A stretch of 64,000 bases of DNA from Stomoxys calcitrans (GCF_963082655.1 NC_081554.1:128191453-128255452), one strand, 5' to 3'; positions 44,563 through 55,430 are shown, counted from the first letter of the stretch. The notes: generated by a model not told the origin, from the letters alone. Numbers and translations are program-made.

Positions 44563-45169
44563 AAGGGTGATTTTTTTGAGGTTAGGATTTTCATGCATTA
44601 GTATTTGACAGATCACGTGGGATTTCAGACATGGTGTCAAAGAGAAAGATGCTCAGTATGCTTTGACATTTCATCATGAATAGACTTACTAACGAGCAAC
44701 GCTTGCAAATCATTGAATTTTATTACCAAAATCAGTGTTCGGTTCGAAATGTGTTCAAATTTTGACAAATTTTGTTTAGCGATGAGGCTCATTTCTGGTT
44801 GAATGGCTACGTAAATAAGCAAAATTGTCGCATTTGGAGTGAAGAGCAACCAGAAGCCGTTCAAGAACTGCCCATGCATCCCGAAAAATGCACTGTTTGG
44901 TGTGGTTTGTACGCTGGTGGAATCATTGGACCGTATTTTTTCAAAGATGCTGTTGGACGCAACGTTACGGTGAATGAACACATTTCGAACCGAACACTGA
45001 TTTTGGTAATAAAATTCAATGATTTGCAAGCGTTGCTCGTTAGTAAGTCTATTCATGATGAAATGTCAAAGCATACTGAGCATCTTTCTCTTTGACACCA
45101 TGTCTGAAATCCCACGTGATCTGTCAAATACTAATGCATGAAAATCCTAACCTCAATAAAATCACCCTT
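44563..45169 (+). mobile_element. Fold-back mariner-like element with 195-bp arms
   Basis: Left arm 44563-44757 and right arm 44975-45169 are both 195 bp and are inverted copies of each other; I see one mismatch by eye. Flanks are TA (44561-44562 and 45170-45171). Each arm carries the start of a transposase reading inward (MNRLTNEQRLQIIEFYYQNQ, then CSVRN). The 217-bp centre encodes FSDEAHFWLNGYVNKQNCRI with the first catalytic Asp, CTVWCGLYAGGIIGPYFFKD and AVGRNVTVN. The true 3' end of the parent element is missing and replaced by an inverted copy of its 5' end. A short relative is at 7097-7743. Confidence 0.92.
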
Positions 45170-45171
45170 TA

Positions 45172-45779
45172 TAAAAATAATGTTGTTGTAATAGCAAGAC
45201 CAAAAGCACAACACTTTCACAATCGTTATTACTTCGTACAATAGTTTGTTATGAAAGAAACATTTTTATTTATTTTAGAAGTATTTTTATTTATCTTTTT
45301 ATATTTATATACAAATAGTTTCTTATTTATGTATCCACAAAAAATATATTTGTTCCACCCCGAGTAAGTACATGTGAATAAGATCACTAACACTAACAAA
45401 CACCATTCTTCTAATTGTAACTCTTCGTGTAATGTAAATTTCCACTAGATGAAAAAACAAGTTATAGCGAAACGAACACTTTTCATCAATATGTTCCGCT
45501 TAATTTTTATATGGAGTTTCACTGCGAAACCCGAATATAGTACTAACCTTTATGAATAAATAATAACTCTCTTCCAGCTAAAGCTTTGTACTTTAATGTT
45601 GGTAGCACTGACGCACATCCGAAATAATAAAATATCAACAAAACAAACAAAATAAGTCATTTTAATTTTAAATAATTGTTTCTCGGAGTTCATAAAAGTG
45701 ATTATATTATAAAATCCTGAGCAATTTTTTAGTTTTGTCATTCAAATTGAATGATGACACCGTATATTTCAATAAACGG
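45172..45779. other. AT-rich spacer with a small signal-peptide-like ORF
   Basis: On the minus strand an ATG at 45660 opens 36 codons to 45550: MTYFVCFVDILLF then RMCVSATNIKV. The start is hydrophobic and ends in VSA, as a signal peptide might. There is no supporting splice pattern or homology, so I do not call it a gene. Confidence 0.25.
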
Positions 45780-46080
45780 CGATAAGATTAGCCGCTTAGC
45801 TAATCGCTAAGGTGGATTTAAAAAGGTGGTCGCGCGCAAACGGCTGTTAACAGCCGGCTTTGTTGTTATCTTCTCTCTCGCATATTCTCTGCTCATGTAC
45901 GTACACGTAAACATACAACCACACAAATTTCTTTGTGTGTGTTAGCAAACCGTCGATCAGGTTGAAGGCAAAATGGCGGATTACACCATATGATTTATGG
46001 TTGTTGTGCAAATGAGAACACCTTTATTTTTTTCGCCATGGCTAATCGCCGTCTTTCAAAATTACAATATCGGTCGAATA
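45780..46080 (+). repeat. Dispersed repeat H, copy 2
   Basis: Shares AACAGCCGGC, CGCATATTCTCT, ACAAATTTCTTTG and GTGTTAGCAAACCGTCG with 19280-19680. Left edge GATTAGCCGCTTAGC and right GGCTAATCGCCG may be short inverted ends. Confidence 0.6.
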
Positions 46081-46109
46081 AAGATAGTCATATACTTATA
46101 ATTGATGTA

Positions 46110-46215
46110 GGTGTTATTTTTGTAGCAGAGTGTTGTACACTGATGCGGCAGCCCTTGCCGATGAAGGACTTCATCGGGTCAATCCGGTACATACAACAGG
46201 CTGCCATGGGATTGA
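46110..46215 (-). repeat. SINE-like repeat G, copy 2
   Basis: Reverse complement of the 112-bp unit at 47560-47671: GCCGATGAAGGACTTCATCG, then CAATCCGGTACATAC and GCCATGGGATTG. Confidence 0.75.
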
Positions 46216-47184
46216 TTAGAGATGTGTAGTTCCGGATGGAACTAGTTCATTGGAACTTATCCAAGTAAGGAACTACTGGAACTAGTTCCATCTCTTTTCT
46301 TCTTATAGTTCCATTGTTCCATTTTTTGCATGTACACTTTTCTTTTGCGCCCTTTTGTTAATTTTTAGACCAGCTGATTGACATGTCATATTCATACAAC
46401 AGCTAAATAAAAGCGTCAACTTTTTTAATGAACAACAACTGTATACGTTGTAATTTAGGTGAAAGGAGAATAAATTGTTTGTGGCAACCACATTAAATGA
46501 ATGTGATAGAAATATAAATAAAGAAACGTGGTGGCATCTAAATATTATTTTTTTTATTGTCAACAAATCTAAATTGTTTTGACGAGCTTCGATTCGTTTT
46601 TTATTCAGCATACTTGTTTAAAACAATGTAAAAGGAAATAGTTCCTTTTGTGGAACAGAACTAAAAGCAGCGATTAATAAAAGGAGCTAAAATGCCCAGC
46701 TTTAGGTTTGATGTAAGTCATTGGAGACTGTAAATCGGGCATATCAATTTAGATTTGGATATAGCTCCCAAATAATATAAAGACCATCGTAGCGCAAATG
46801 TAAACATCTCCGCCTATGAGATGTTTGCATTCGCGCCTGACGAAAGATAAAAAAAATATTTTCATGGGTGGTTTTCCTTTCCTAAACAGTGGGTCTACTC
46901 AAGAAAAAACCCGAGCAAAATCTTACAAAATGTTCTACAAGCCAAGAATGCGTTTTATGTTTCAATACCCACCACCGAAGAGCTGGTCATTTTGTTCTTC
47001 AGCCATTCTATTTGCAACACATCAATTATGGATATTCAACCCTATAAAGTAAATATTCATAGATGATCTAAGCATGTCCGTCCGTCTGTTGGTCCAAATC
47101 ATTCTACGGCCTACAGTTCAACGATGGCCTGTAATATAGCACTCTTTATACCGATCTCCCGATAAGAATTCTTGCACCTCTAGC
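46216..47184. repeat. AGTTCC-rich segment and decayed repeat A pieces
   Basis: 46228-46322 holds several AGTTCC/GGAACT motifs, including the palindrome GGAACTAGTTCC; similar motifs recur at 46640-46660. 46735-46790 and 47075-47180 are degenerate repeat A pieces (GATATAGCTCCCAAATAAT; ACCGATCTCCCGATAAG). No gene. Confidence 0.4.
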
Positions 47185-47310
47185 GAAATTTTCGGTTGCT
47201 CATTCGTAATTGCAAGAAAACATTTTCCACTGCCTATTGTCACCCTGTTACGCAAAGAAAACTTCATTTGAACTGCTTACATGCAAACGAAAATTTCGGC
47301 AAATTTTTGA
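47185..47310 (-). repeat. Dispersed repeat K, copy 2
   Basis: Inverse of 4360-4470: GCGAAATTTTCGGTTGC, CACCCTGTTACGCAAAG and AACGAAAATTTCGGC. It ends exactly where the Ku-like pseudogene begins. Confidence 0.65.
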
Positions 47311-47845
47311 AGTTCCTGAAGATTTTGCACTGCTCGATGTCACTTTGTCTCTATTTCTATTATAACGTTTAAAAAGTTTATTGATGATAAGCTTATGACT
47401 GAACTGTGTGTGTCGGATGAAATTAAAGTGGAAATTTGGGAAAAGATTGATGAGGCCCCTCGTGCTGCTGGTTTGGAAATTGTTATCCAGCGAAGAAACA
47501 GATTATGGACAATCTGGTAAATTATTGAAGAAATACTAAGCCAAGGCGGTTTACTATTCCCCCAATACCACCAATCCCATGGCAGCAGGTTGTACGTACC
47601 GGATTGACCCGATGGATTCCTTCAACGGCAAGGGCTGCCACCTCAGTGTATAACACACTGCTACAACAACAACTATTCACCTGATAACTATAATAAATGG
47701 ATTGTGACGGTACGTGATAAATTACTGAAAAGGGAAATGTATGATTTTTGGAAAATCGCGGTAGTGCCCGAGGAGCTAGGTCTTGGGTGGATCCCAACTT
47801 ATTTGACAATATGGATAAACCTGAACCGGCAGCTTGGCCGCTTGG
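47311..47845 (+). pseudogene. Broken duplicate of the Ku80-C-terminus-like gene
   Basis: The sequence follows the gene at 49521-50018 from its residue 6 (GAAGTTCCTGAAGATTTTGC) to about residue 143 (CTGAACC). It has an early stop, several frameshifts, a missing stretch after DLF and a 112-bp SINE-like insertion at 47560-47671. Best-kept parts are SPDNYNKWIVTVRDKLLKRE and MYDFWKIAVVPEELG (47678-47790). Same strand as the intact gene and 2 kb upstream, so a tandem duplication is likely. The N-terminal codons are lost to repeat K at 47185-47310. Confidence 0.82.
47560..47671 (+). mobile_element. SINE-like retroposon G, copy 3, with target duplication
   Basis: A 112-bp insertion in the Ku-like pseudogene, flanked by ACTATTC on both sides (47553-47559 and 47672-47678). 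It ends in a CAA-rich tail (CTACAACAACAA). Short size, 3' repeat tail and a 7-bp duplication fit a SINE or a short LINE-mobilised RNA. The intact gene provides the empty site. Confidence 0.78.
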
Positions 47846-48240
47846 CATGGCAAATAAACCATTCAAGAAGAATGAACACCTAAAATTACATATGTTATTT
47901 AGTATGTTAACTTCATTAATTGTATTAGTATTAAGTAAAACTTTGTTTTATAACTGACGACAATTGTTTAAACTAATAAAAAAATCCCTTGAACTCTCCC
48001 TGTCATAAGATGTAGCCGTTAATTTATATTTCATTTGGAATAAAATACGCAGCACTGGCAAAATTTTCGGTTTGCCTTGGTGTAACAGGGTCACATACTA
48101 TTGAAGATTTTTTTTCGGTACTATTGAATGAAAATTAATGGGTTTATACTGTTTTGCAACATGAAACTATTTATTTGTGCATAACATCGGTTAATTTCGA
48201 CAAATGTGTCATTAATCAACAAACAGTGTGAGTGGCGCTG
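47846..48240. other. No gene seen
   Basis: AT-rich. A piece of repeat K (AAAATTTTCGGTTTGCC) lies near 48060. Confidence 0.3.
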
Positions 48241-48268
48241 TTAATGAATCCTTGCAAGGATTCATTAA
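48241..48268. repeat. Perfect 28-bp palindrome
   Basis: The 14 bases TTAATGAATCCTTG are followed without a gap by their exact reverse complement. No adjacent gene explains it. Confidence 0.9.
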
Positions 48269-48309
48269 TAATATTTAATATGACTAATCTCCCCCCGGCT
48301 TGGGAAAGC

Positions 48310-48600
48310 TGCGAGAATAATACGGGCTGGAACATTGAGGTAGAATCTGTGTGGTGTTCATTGCTGTTACGGGAAGCTTAGCTGGGAGCTACCGGGCGCG
48401 TTCACAGGTTGCGGATGGTGGAATGCTCCATGCGGAATAGCTGCAAAGGCAATCGCGGACAATCAGCGGTATCGAGTGGAAGGTCTCAGTGAGAGACTGG
48501 GCGGCACCGGCTCTTGCACAAATACTGAGTGTCATAATGCTCGATATGACAAGGCGAGTTATTGGCGCCTTTAAATAGCCAATGGCCACCAACGATTAGG
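48310..48600 (+). mobile_element. LINE 5'-leader fragment
   Basis: GTGTGGTGTTCATTGCTGTTA and GGAGCTACCGGGCGCGTTCA match the LINE leader at 33240-33300. The following GTATCGAGTGGAAGGTCTCA segment belongs to another leader variant. No coding. Confidence 0.6.
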
Positions 48601-48996
48601 ATCATGCTAAGCACGGATGTTGAGATTCAGAACAGAAGTCCTCTTGACAAATTTCAGCCAAACCGGATCAAAATTTTGACTCTAGGGGCTCAAAAATCAA
48701 AAAATGAGATCGGTTTATGTGACGGCTGTATCCAAATCTGAACCGATGTAGCCCATTCGCAATCTCCAACGACCTATATCAATAAGAAGCATGTTTTGCA
48801 AAATTTCAAGCGGATATCTTTATTCGTTCGACCGCTATCGTAATTTCAACTGATAGAATGACGGACCGACATGGCTACAACTGCTTAAAATGTCAAGATG
48901 ATCAAAAATATATGTACTTTATGGAGTCGCTGGTGGTATGGTATGGTGGTATATCATTCCAAGGTCCCGACTTGGTGCTATGGTGGTGGGTATAAA
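48601..48996 (+). repeat. Repeat A, copy A10, diverged
   Basis: Has AATTTCAGCCAAACCGGATC, GAGATCGGTTTATGTGAC, AAATTTCAAGCGGATATC and ends GGTGGTGGGTATAAAAAA. Confidence 0.72.
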
Positions 48997-49520
48997 AAAT
49001 TTCACAGCTCTGTAACACAGACCGAACCGAAAGATTCGTTGTCTTACGGCAATGATAACTTCGTTAGAACTGCGTATCGGTCTTTTAATCCCAATGAAAT
49101 AGAAATTAAGGCAGAAATTAAAACTTGAATTATCTGCAAAAAGAACTGCGTAGTTAATAAAAATATTAATTGACTGTTTGTTAGAGCACCGTATGTCTTT
49201 TTTTATAAAATACTTGGCCGGAGAAAGTGTAATTTTTCAAAAGTATATATATTTTTTTTTTAATTTGTAGAATACCAAGTTCTTATCATCCTGTGCTTAT
49301 AGTTAACATTTGGTTAAACTAAGAATGGAGGTGCCCAGTTGTATCTTAGGTACTGCTCTGCATCACCCAGTGCTGGAATGAATCATTCGTTTGGTAAAGA
49401 AGAGAAATTTGGGCAACAATCTTGTAGTTTTTGTACCAAGCTGGACAACGCTTTTAGCTAATAGTAAACATTTTTAATTTATCCGCGATAACCAGTCGAG
49501 AATAAAATATAAGTCAGGAA

Positions 49521-50018
49521 ATGTCTGACGATGATGAAGTTCCTGAAGATTTTGCTGATTTTGATGCCACCTTACCGTTAACGGACCCCGTCACTACATT
49601 TAAAAAGTTAATTGATGAAAAGATGTTCACGGACCTTTTTGTACCCGATCATATGAAATTTGAAATTTGGGATAAACTTGATGCCGCCGCACGGGATGCT
49701 ATTTGGAAATTATTGTTTGGCGAGGAAGCAGATTTGCAGCAAGCTGGTGCTTTATTGAAGAACTATAAATCCAGAGCGGTTTTCTTCTCACCTGATAACT
49801 ACAATGAATGGATAGTTCTGGTACGAGACGAATTATTAAAGCGGGAAATGTTTGATTTTTGGAAAAACACTGTGGTGGCGGAACAGTTGGGCCCTGCATG
49901 GGCTGCAGATTCAGATTTATATGATGACTTGGATGACCCTGAACCAGCGGCGTTTTATAACTTTGCTGGTTGTAAGGCTGCTTGGTTAAAAAGTGAAGAA
50001 GAGACTCCAGACAGATAA
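49521..50018 (+). CDS. Ku80 C-terminal-domain-like protein, single exon
   Basis: An intact 165-codon ORF from the first ATG after an in-frame TAA (49503-49505). The N-terminus is acidic (MSDDDEVPEDFADFD). Residues 22-34 (DPVTTFKKLIDEK), 71-92 (helices around GALLKNYKSRAVFFSPDNY) and 95-123 (EWIVLVRDELLKREMFDFW, then KNTVVAEQLG) resemble, in order and spacing, the all-helical C-terminal domain of Ku80 that in vertebrates contacts DNA-PKcs. The tail is acidic (DLYDDLDDPEPAAF). The core and von Willebrand-like parts of Ku80 are absent, so this is a free-standing domain or a retrocopied exon. The Ku likeness is recognised by eye and is not certain. A broken copy lies at 47311-47845. Confidence 0.75.
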   Translation: MSDDDEVPEDFADFDATLPLTDPVTTFKKLIDEKMFTDLFVPDHMKFEIWDKLDAAARDAIWKLLFGEEADLQQAGALLKNYKSRAVFFSPDNYNEWIVLVRDELLKREMFDFWKNTVVAEQLGPAWAADSDLYDDLDDPEPAAFYNFAGCKAAWLKSEEETPDR

Positions 50019-50184
50019 ATATTTGGTTTTTTGTTATTAAATTAATTTAAGAAAGTTTCGAATATGTAATTTAACTATGGCGACAACTCTAAAGACTTAA
50101 GATGTGTAAATGTTAAATACGTTTTTAAAAGTTCAAGAATAGCCTTTGCTTCCTAGTGTTTCAGAAATGCGTACATGTAAATTA

Positions 50185-50190
50185 AATAAA
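50185..50190 (+). promoter_or_regulatory. Poly(A) signal of the Ku-like gene
   Basis: AATAAA 167 bases after the stop codon, the first such hexamer on this strand downstream of it. Confidence 0.55.
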
Positions 50191-50552
50191 CAAAACTTCC
50201 TAATTGTTGTTGATTGACTCCAGAGCATTTATATACGACAGAATTCCACAAATTATGAAGTTTTTAAAAACAACGTCATACGTCTTCGTCATATATCGTA
50301 ATAATGTTTATAGTACGTCATCCAATCCAGAATATTTCCCACACATGAATTAGTTCCACGGGAGTAATATACGATACAATAGTTATTTATTTGGACTTCA
50401 CGCGCCATGCTTACGTTACTACACCCTGTCATTTATCGAAATGTCAATATGAAATGTAGATGTCGTTTAGGTGGCACGTTTGGTATCTGTTACATTTGAA
50501 TTTGTAATACCTAGATTTAGAAAGATATGGAGAAAATCGATTCAATAAATGT
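50191..50552. other. No feature seen
   Basis: Spacer between the Ku-like gene and repeat A11. Confidence 0.3.
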
Positions 50553-50948
50553 TTTTATACCCACCACCAAAGGATGGGGGTATACTAACCTACTCATTCC
50601 TTTTGTAACACCTCGAAATATTGATCTACGACCCCATAAAGTATGTAAATACTTGATCGTCTCGACATTCCGAGTCGATCTAGCCATGTCCGTCTGTCGA
50701 AATCACGATAGCGGTGGAACGCATAAAGCTAGCAGCTTAAAGCTAGCCGCTTGCACAGATACTTAATATTGATGTAGGTCGTTGGGGATTGCAAATGGGC
50801 CATATCAGTTCAGATTTGGATATAACTCCCATATAAACTGATCCCCCGATTTGACTTCTTGAGCCCCTGGAAGCCGCAATTTTTGTCCGATTTTGTTCGG
50901 TTCCCAATTTTAATTTTTCGGCCCGGCCGAACACGCTCTTACTTGTTT
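50553..50948 (-). repeat. Repeat A, copy A11, internally shortened
   Basis: Both outer ends are present (TATACCCACCACCAAAGGAT at left, ACACGCTCTTACTTGTTTTT at right), but only about one module lies between them. Confidence 0.8.
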
Positions 50949-50964
50949 TTTTTTCAAGTTCATT

Positions 50965-51240
50965 GGTGTGATTAGACCAATGCTAACTTGCACCTCTGAA
51001 GTTTGGTGGTCCGCGATGGAGTAAAAGTGTAATATAAGGACATTACAACGGGCTCAGAGATAATTTGTGTTGGCTTAGGAGGGGCGATGGCGGTCACGCC
51101 TATCATCCGGTCATCCAGCGACAGACCCTTGGATTGACGGATCTCTGGTATTGCGATATGGAAGTTTATGATATACGGATGTATCAAAGCTGGAGCAGTG
51201 CGTCTAAGGGTGTATCCAGACGCATTTGAGTTGAATGGTT
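50965..51240 (+). mobile_element. LINE fragment, RT end to RNase H start
   Basis: IRPMLTCTSEVWWSAME (50970-51020) resembles the region after the RT thumb of R1/LOA/Jockey LINEs, TLQRAQR follows, and YTDVSKLEQ near 51175 resembles the RNase H start. Several stops. Confidence 0.55.
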
Positions 51241-54225
51241 TTGGCTGGGCAGTTAAACCGGTGACGTGTGTCGTGTGGGGTCTCTTCCACTTCCCATTCT
51301 TCCTCAGCAGAAAGAAGAAACAAGATGTAAGTGTTAAAGCTGGTATACATTCTCTAGGCCTGCAATTAGCTCGGCGTTTTTTTTATTGAGATTTCATCCA
51401 ACACATTTAGGTGAGTTGAGGAAAGGGAATGATAAATGGAGCTGGGCCTAATAGCACGTTTGCATTGAAATTTGTATGATCTATATTTAACTAAATCCAA
51501 AAACAAATCCTGCCCGTTTACACTGCGTTGTTTGGGGGATTTAAGTGAAAGGGGATTTAGAATTAAACTTTGTTTCACAACTTACCTTTTACAAATGTGT
51601 TTTATATTTGTATTTTCATCATTATAACACTGTTTTAGGGCTTATGTGTGTAATATCGGATCTAATAGAATATCTTTTTAAGATTTAAGAAAAATATCAC
51701 GGTTGTGATATCAAGCCTTTGAAACTTAGATTTACTGCAAAATCAAAACAAAAAAAAAAAAAAAAAAATTACTCAGCTGTTCGCATGACCTCACCTTTGT
51801 AAGGGACAAGGTGTTTTGTAAAGCGGTGGCACTTCTCTGCATATTGCTGCGGCTTGAACTCGCCGGATGTGGGTTCTACTTCCGCTCATATCCTCTTACA
51901 AATATTTCAAAGTGCCATAAGGTGTCAAACAAGGTTGTTCTCCTTAAAAATTTAAACACGAGACACTAGACGGTTACAGTTTGAATTTAAAATTATAAAG
52001 AAAACGGACAGACATTCTTCAACGAGAGTTTATTCTACAGAACAGCACAGATGTGAAATTGACATTAAGATTGGAATCAGGTGTCGAAGATTCCTTGGGC
52101 ATCCCACCCACGATATAGCCAAGAAGTGACTATCCTAATGAGATGTCTATAGCCCTAAATGTACCTATTAATAAACATCTCCCTTTAATGATGCAAAACT
52201 CTCCTCCTTTTTATACAACTACATACTCAACCTTTGCCTGGGGAAAATCAAAACATTTTTGTTTTAGTCTTTATGATTATTCACATAATTTGTATTAAAA
52301 AAAAATGAATTCATATGAATATGTGAATTCAATGTGTTTATAACATTTTAAACAATAACTTAAAACTAATACTTATATTTAATTATGTAAATTTCTATAT
52401 ATTTTTTTTAATTAGTTCTATAGCATGCTCTTTCAATTGAAATAACTAAAAATTGTAGAATTAAATGATCATCGCCCTTACAGGCAAAAAAAAAAAAAAC
52501 TTGAAATAGTCCTAAATTTTGTTTAAATTCAAATTATTTCCTAGCAACTTCTCTATATTATTTTTCTTCTTTCAATCGTAAATTTTTTTTTATTTTTATT
52601 TTTTTTTAATCGTGAATTCTTTCTTTTTCTTCTTAGTTACATCAGTCGAAACAATTTAACATTTTTTTGTACATGCATATGTACATATATAATTTTTTTC
52701 TTTCTAACTTTATATAGTTTCTGTAGTTTTCATTAATTTATTATTTTCTTCCTTTTTATAATATCTTTTATGCTATTGCTTTTTTAAAATACTATTCAAG
52801 AAATTTGACCGATATGTATTAAAATATTGGTTTCCACGTTTTTCTTACGAATTCCATAAAGTGGGGTTAACAACGTTATGTCACGTGTTCGGTAAGTAAT
52901 ATATATACTTTTTTTGGAAATTTCATTAATTGAAAAATGGGGTTTTTCCAGGTTTCCTCCTGTTGTGTCTTCTTCTTATTTCGACAGTTCATTCACAATA
53001 TAGTCATAACCTACATGGTTTTTGTACTCACTATTTCAGGTTCCATAAGTGTGGTGAATAAAAAGAGTCCTCGGGATATGTGGCAGATGGAGCCAGTGGT
53101 CGTACACACAGCACTCCACGATTTGTTGGTCCAATATATCGGCAAAACCACAATACCCTACATGGTGAAAGTATTCCAGTCCACGTAAATTTATTTAACA
53201 AAAGAGAAATTAGTGGTTCAAATCTTACCCGAGGTATTAAATGAAATAGGTACTGATAATCTCTCCCTGCGGAATGCCAGGGTTTGGGGGTTATGTCTCA
53301 CAACCGAAATTCAGACACGATTTATGTGATCCTGAGATACGAAATTATTACACCAAATTATATGCTAAAACGTTGTAATATAGCTACCTTTTCAAATTCG
53401 TTGTAATCACACAAAAAAATTGATTCACTCACTGAAGAGTTATAATACTCAATAATAAAAATTATCTGACACCAACTTCTCAGAGATCACAAAAGACTGC
53501 ACCGCACTATGTATGACTTAATAATGACATGTGCTCCATTCTCACCTAACCAACTTGGTAGCATGGCACTTTGCCCTTGAAAGATGACGTTGAAAGTCAC
53601 ACATACTTCTAAACGTTAAACAAGTACAACAAGGTTCTGACTCCGGAGTCCTAGACAAATCTCATGCAACCCTGTGCTCAAAAGAATCAGTCTAAAATAG
53701 TCGGTATCTGTGATTGTGCAATCACATACAACGATCACGCCTTGATCCAGGACCAAGGCTGATCTCAACTCAAGAAATAAAAATAAATAAATTGAAATCT
53801 GAAATCCAAGAAAATGTTGGCAACAAGCGTAGTCCATCAACTGACATTCGTTAATGGCCTCCCAAATTCGATGATATCCTAGATGTCAGTCTTGTGCAGG
53901 GCATAATGTATGTGTATTCAACCAGCCTAACTATCGGTTCTTGGCGGCCGTCACACCTTATTAGAGCATCCTGAGTAGCTTCCATATAATCATATATCAT
54001 TTCAAGCCTTAATTCAATTACAAAAAAGGGTAAATAAACGGGAATGTAAACACTTTTGCAACAAGCCATATTGACTTTAAGATAGCAGGGTGGTTCTGAT
54101 ATAAAAATACGACAATTTTGCATTTTCAATTCTTCCTAATAACTCCCTTTTGTGACAATACAAAGAAATGATTATATTTTATAGGAAATAGAAAATTGTT
54201 TATTTATATTTTTTATATTTTTTTG
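51241..54225. repeat. Three kilobases without a recognised gene; repeat J at the left
   Basis: 51440-51560 shares TAGCACGTTTGCATTGAAAT and CAAATCCTGCCCGTTTACAC with 54600-54690 (repeat J). A 20-base A run is near 51750. The ORFs at 52937-53188 and 53851-54129 have no domain that I recognise. AT and T runs dominate 52290-52800. Confidence 0.4.
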
Positions 54226-54356
54226 ACAAAAAGTCGAAACGTCCACTTTTTCCGAAAGTCGACTATGATAAAGTCAAAAGTCGACTTTTTGTAAAAATAA
54301 GTTTAAAAATCGACTTCTGCTAATTTGATAAAAGTCTAAAAGTCGACTTTTCGTGG
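54226..54356. repeat. Cluster of GTCGACTTTT palindromic motifs
   Basis: AAAGTCGA or its complement TCGACTTT occurs at least six times in 130 bp, including AAAAGTCGACTTTT twice, at irregular spacing. Not a simple tandem array. Confidence 0.75.
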
Positions 54357-54589
54357 CAACTTGTGTTTCCTAAAACCACCTTGACATTTCAATTTACGGC
54401 ATTCACCACTCAAGGTAGTTTCGTTGGGGGTAGATTTTTGTTGTTGTGCTGATGACACTACCTCTTAATTGCACCATGCAAGCGTATATGCGTGATTATG
54501 AATGTGCATATCATACACAACCATACCCAATTCTTGAAAACAGTTGCATATTTTGGTACTTTTATCGATTATTTAGCCATGAAATTGGG

Positions 54590-55025
54590 TTTATTTGAGA
54601 TTTATAGCACGTTTACATTGAAATTTTTATGATCTAGATTTAATTAAATCTAAAAATAAATCCTGTCCGTTTACACTGCATTTTTGGAGATTTAAGTGAC
54701 AAACACAAGCGTACATGCTTTTATATGAATGTGCATATGGAACACATCCATTCGCAATTTTTGAAAACAGTTGCATATTTTCTTACTTTTATCGATTATT
54801 CAGCAATGAAATCGGGTTTATTTAGGATTTAAAAATAAATCCTGGAAACATGGGTTTTATTTTTGTATGATAAAACCAGCAAAAACCCTGGATTTAGCAT
54901 TTAAATCTCGAAAAGGTCATAAATCCGGGTTTAGTGCTCAATGTAAAAATGTTAGAAATAAATCCTGGAAAATGGGACTTATTTTTACTTAGCACCTTAA
55001 TCTCGAAAAGGCGATAAATCCGGAT
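54590..55025 (+). repeat. Dispersed repeat J, copy 2
   Basis: Units with AAAATAAATCCTG, TAAATCTCGAAAAGG and AAATCCGG/ATTTAGTG repeat within it. The end TTTAGTGGCCAATGTAATCG is loosely inverse to its start AGCACGTTTACATTGAAA. Confidence 0.55.
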
Positions 55026-55427
55026 TTAGTGGCCAATGTAATCGTAATTTATAGCGCTTCCCTTGTGTTTTTGCTCTCTCGATACATATTTGCACAAGGA
55101 CGCGGAGGTAAGTGTTCGCACACGTGGGAACGCAGGTTGTACAGCACATAGGCGGATAGCTTGGGCTACCGACTCTAACCTAATTTTCGGTTGCTTTTCA
55201 TTATCGTCCACTTCCAGGCCCTGAATATATTCCTCGTTCAGTGCATAGACCGTGTTTGGTGGAGTAGCAGCTGTGGCTATCGACATGCATGCACGACCGC
55301 GGAGCGTTTTAATAGTCACACGTGTATCCTTTCGTCCCGTCTTTTGCTGAAAGGTATCGCCTGAAAGAAACTGATCATCTGCAAAAGTCGCCGAACAAAG
55401 CCGAAGACACTCTTGTATTTTCGTCAT
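55026..55427 (-). CDS. Unrecognised ORF, possible gene fragment
   Basis: 133 codons from an ATG at 55427. The translation (IQECLRLCSATFADDQFLSG, RKDTRVTIKTLRGRACMSIA, NTVYALNEEYIQGLEVDDNE, KIRLESVAQAIRLCAVQPAF) has a natural composition, and the DNA is more GC-rich than its surroundings. I recognise no domain. The last dozen codons run into repeat J, so the true end has probably been replaced. It could be an exon, a retrocopy fragment or part of a transposon protein. Confidence 0.4.
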   Translation of the reverse strand: MTKIQECLRLCSATFADDQFLSGDTFQQKTGRKDTRVTIKTLRGRACMSIATAATPPNTVYALNEEYIQGLEVDDNEKQPKIRLESVAQAIRLCAVQPAFPRVRTLTSASLCKYVSREQKHKGSAINYDYIGH

Positions 55428-55430
55428 CAA

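Noticed and set aside
52937..53188. 83-codon ORF beginning with hydrophobic residues
   Set aside because: Looks partly protein-like (KSPRDMWQMEPVV) but contains several possible splice-like AGs and no recognised domain; evidence too weak to call.
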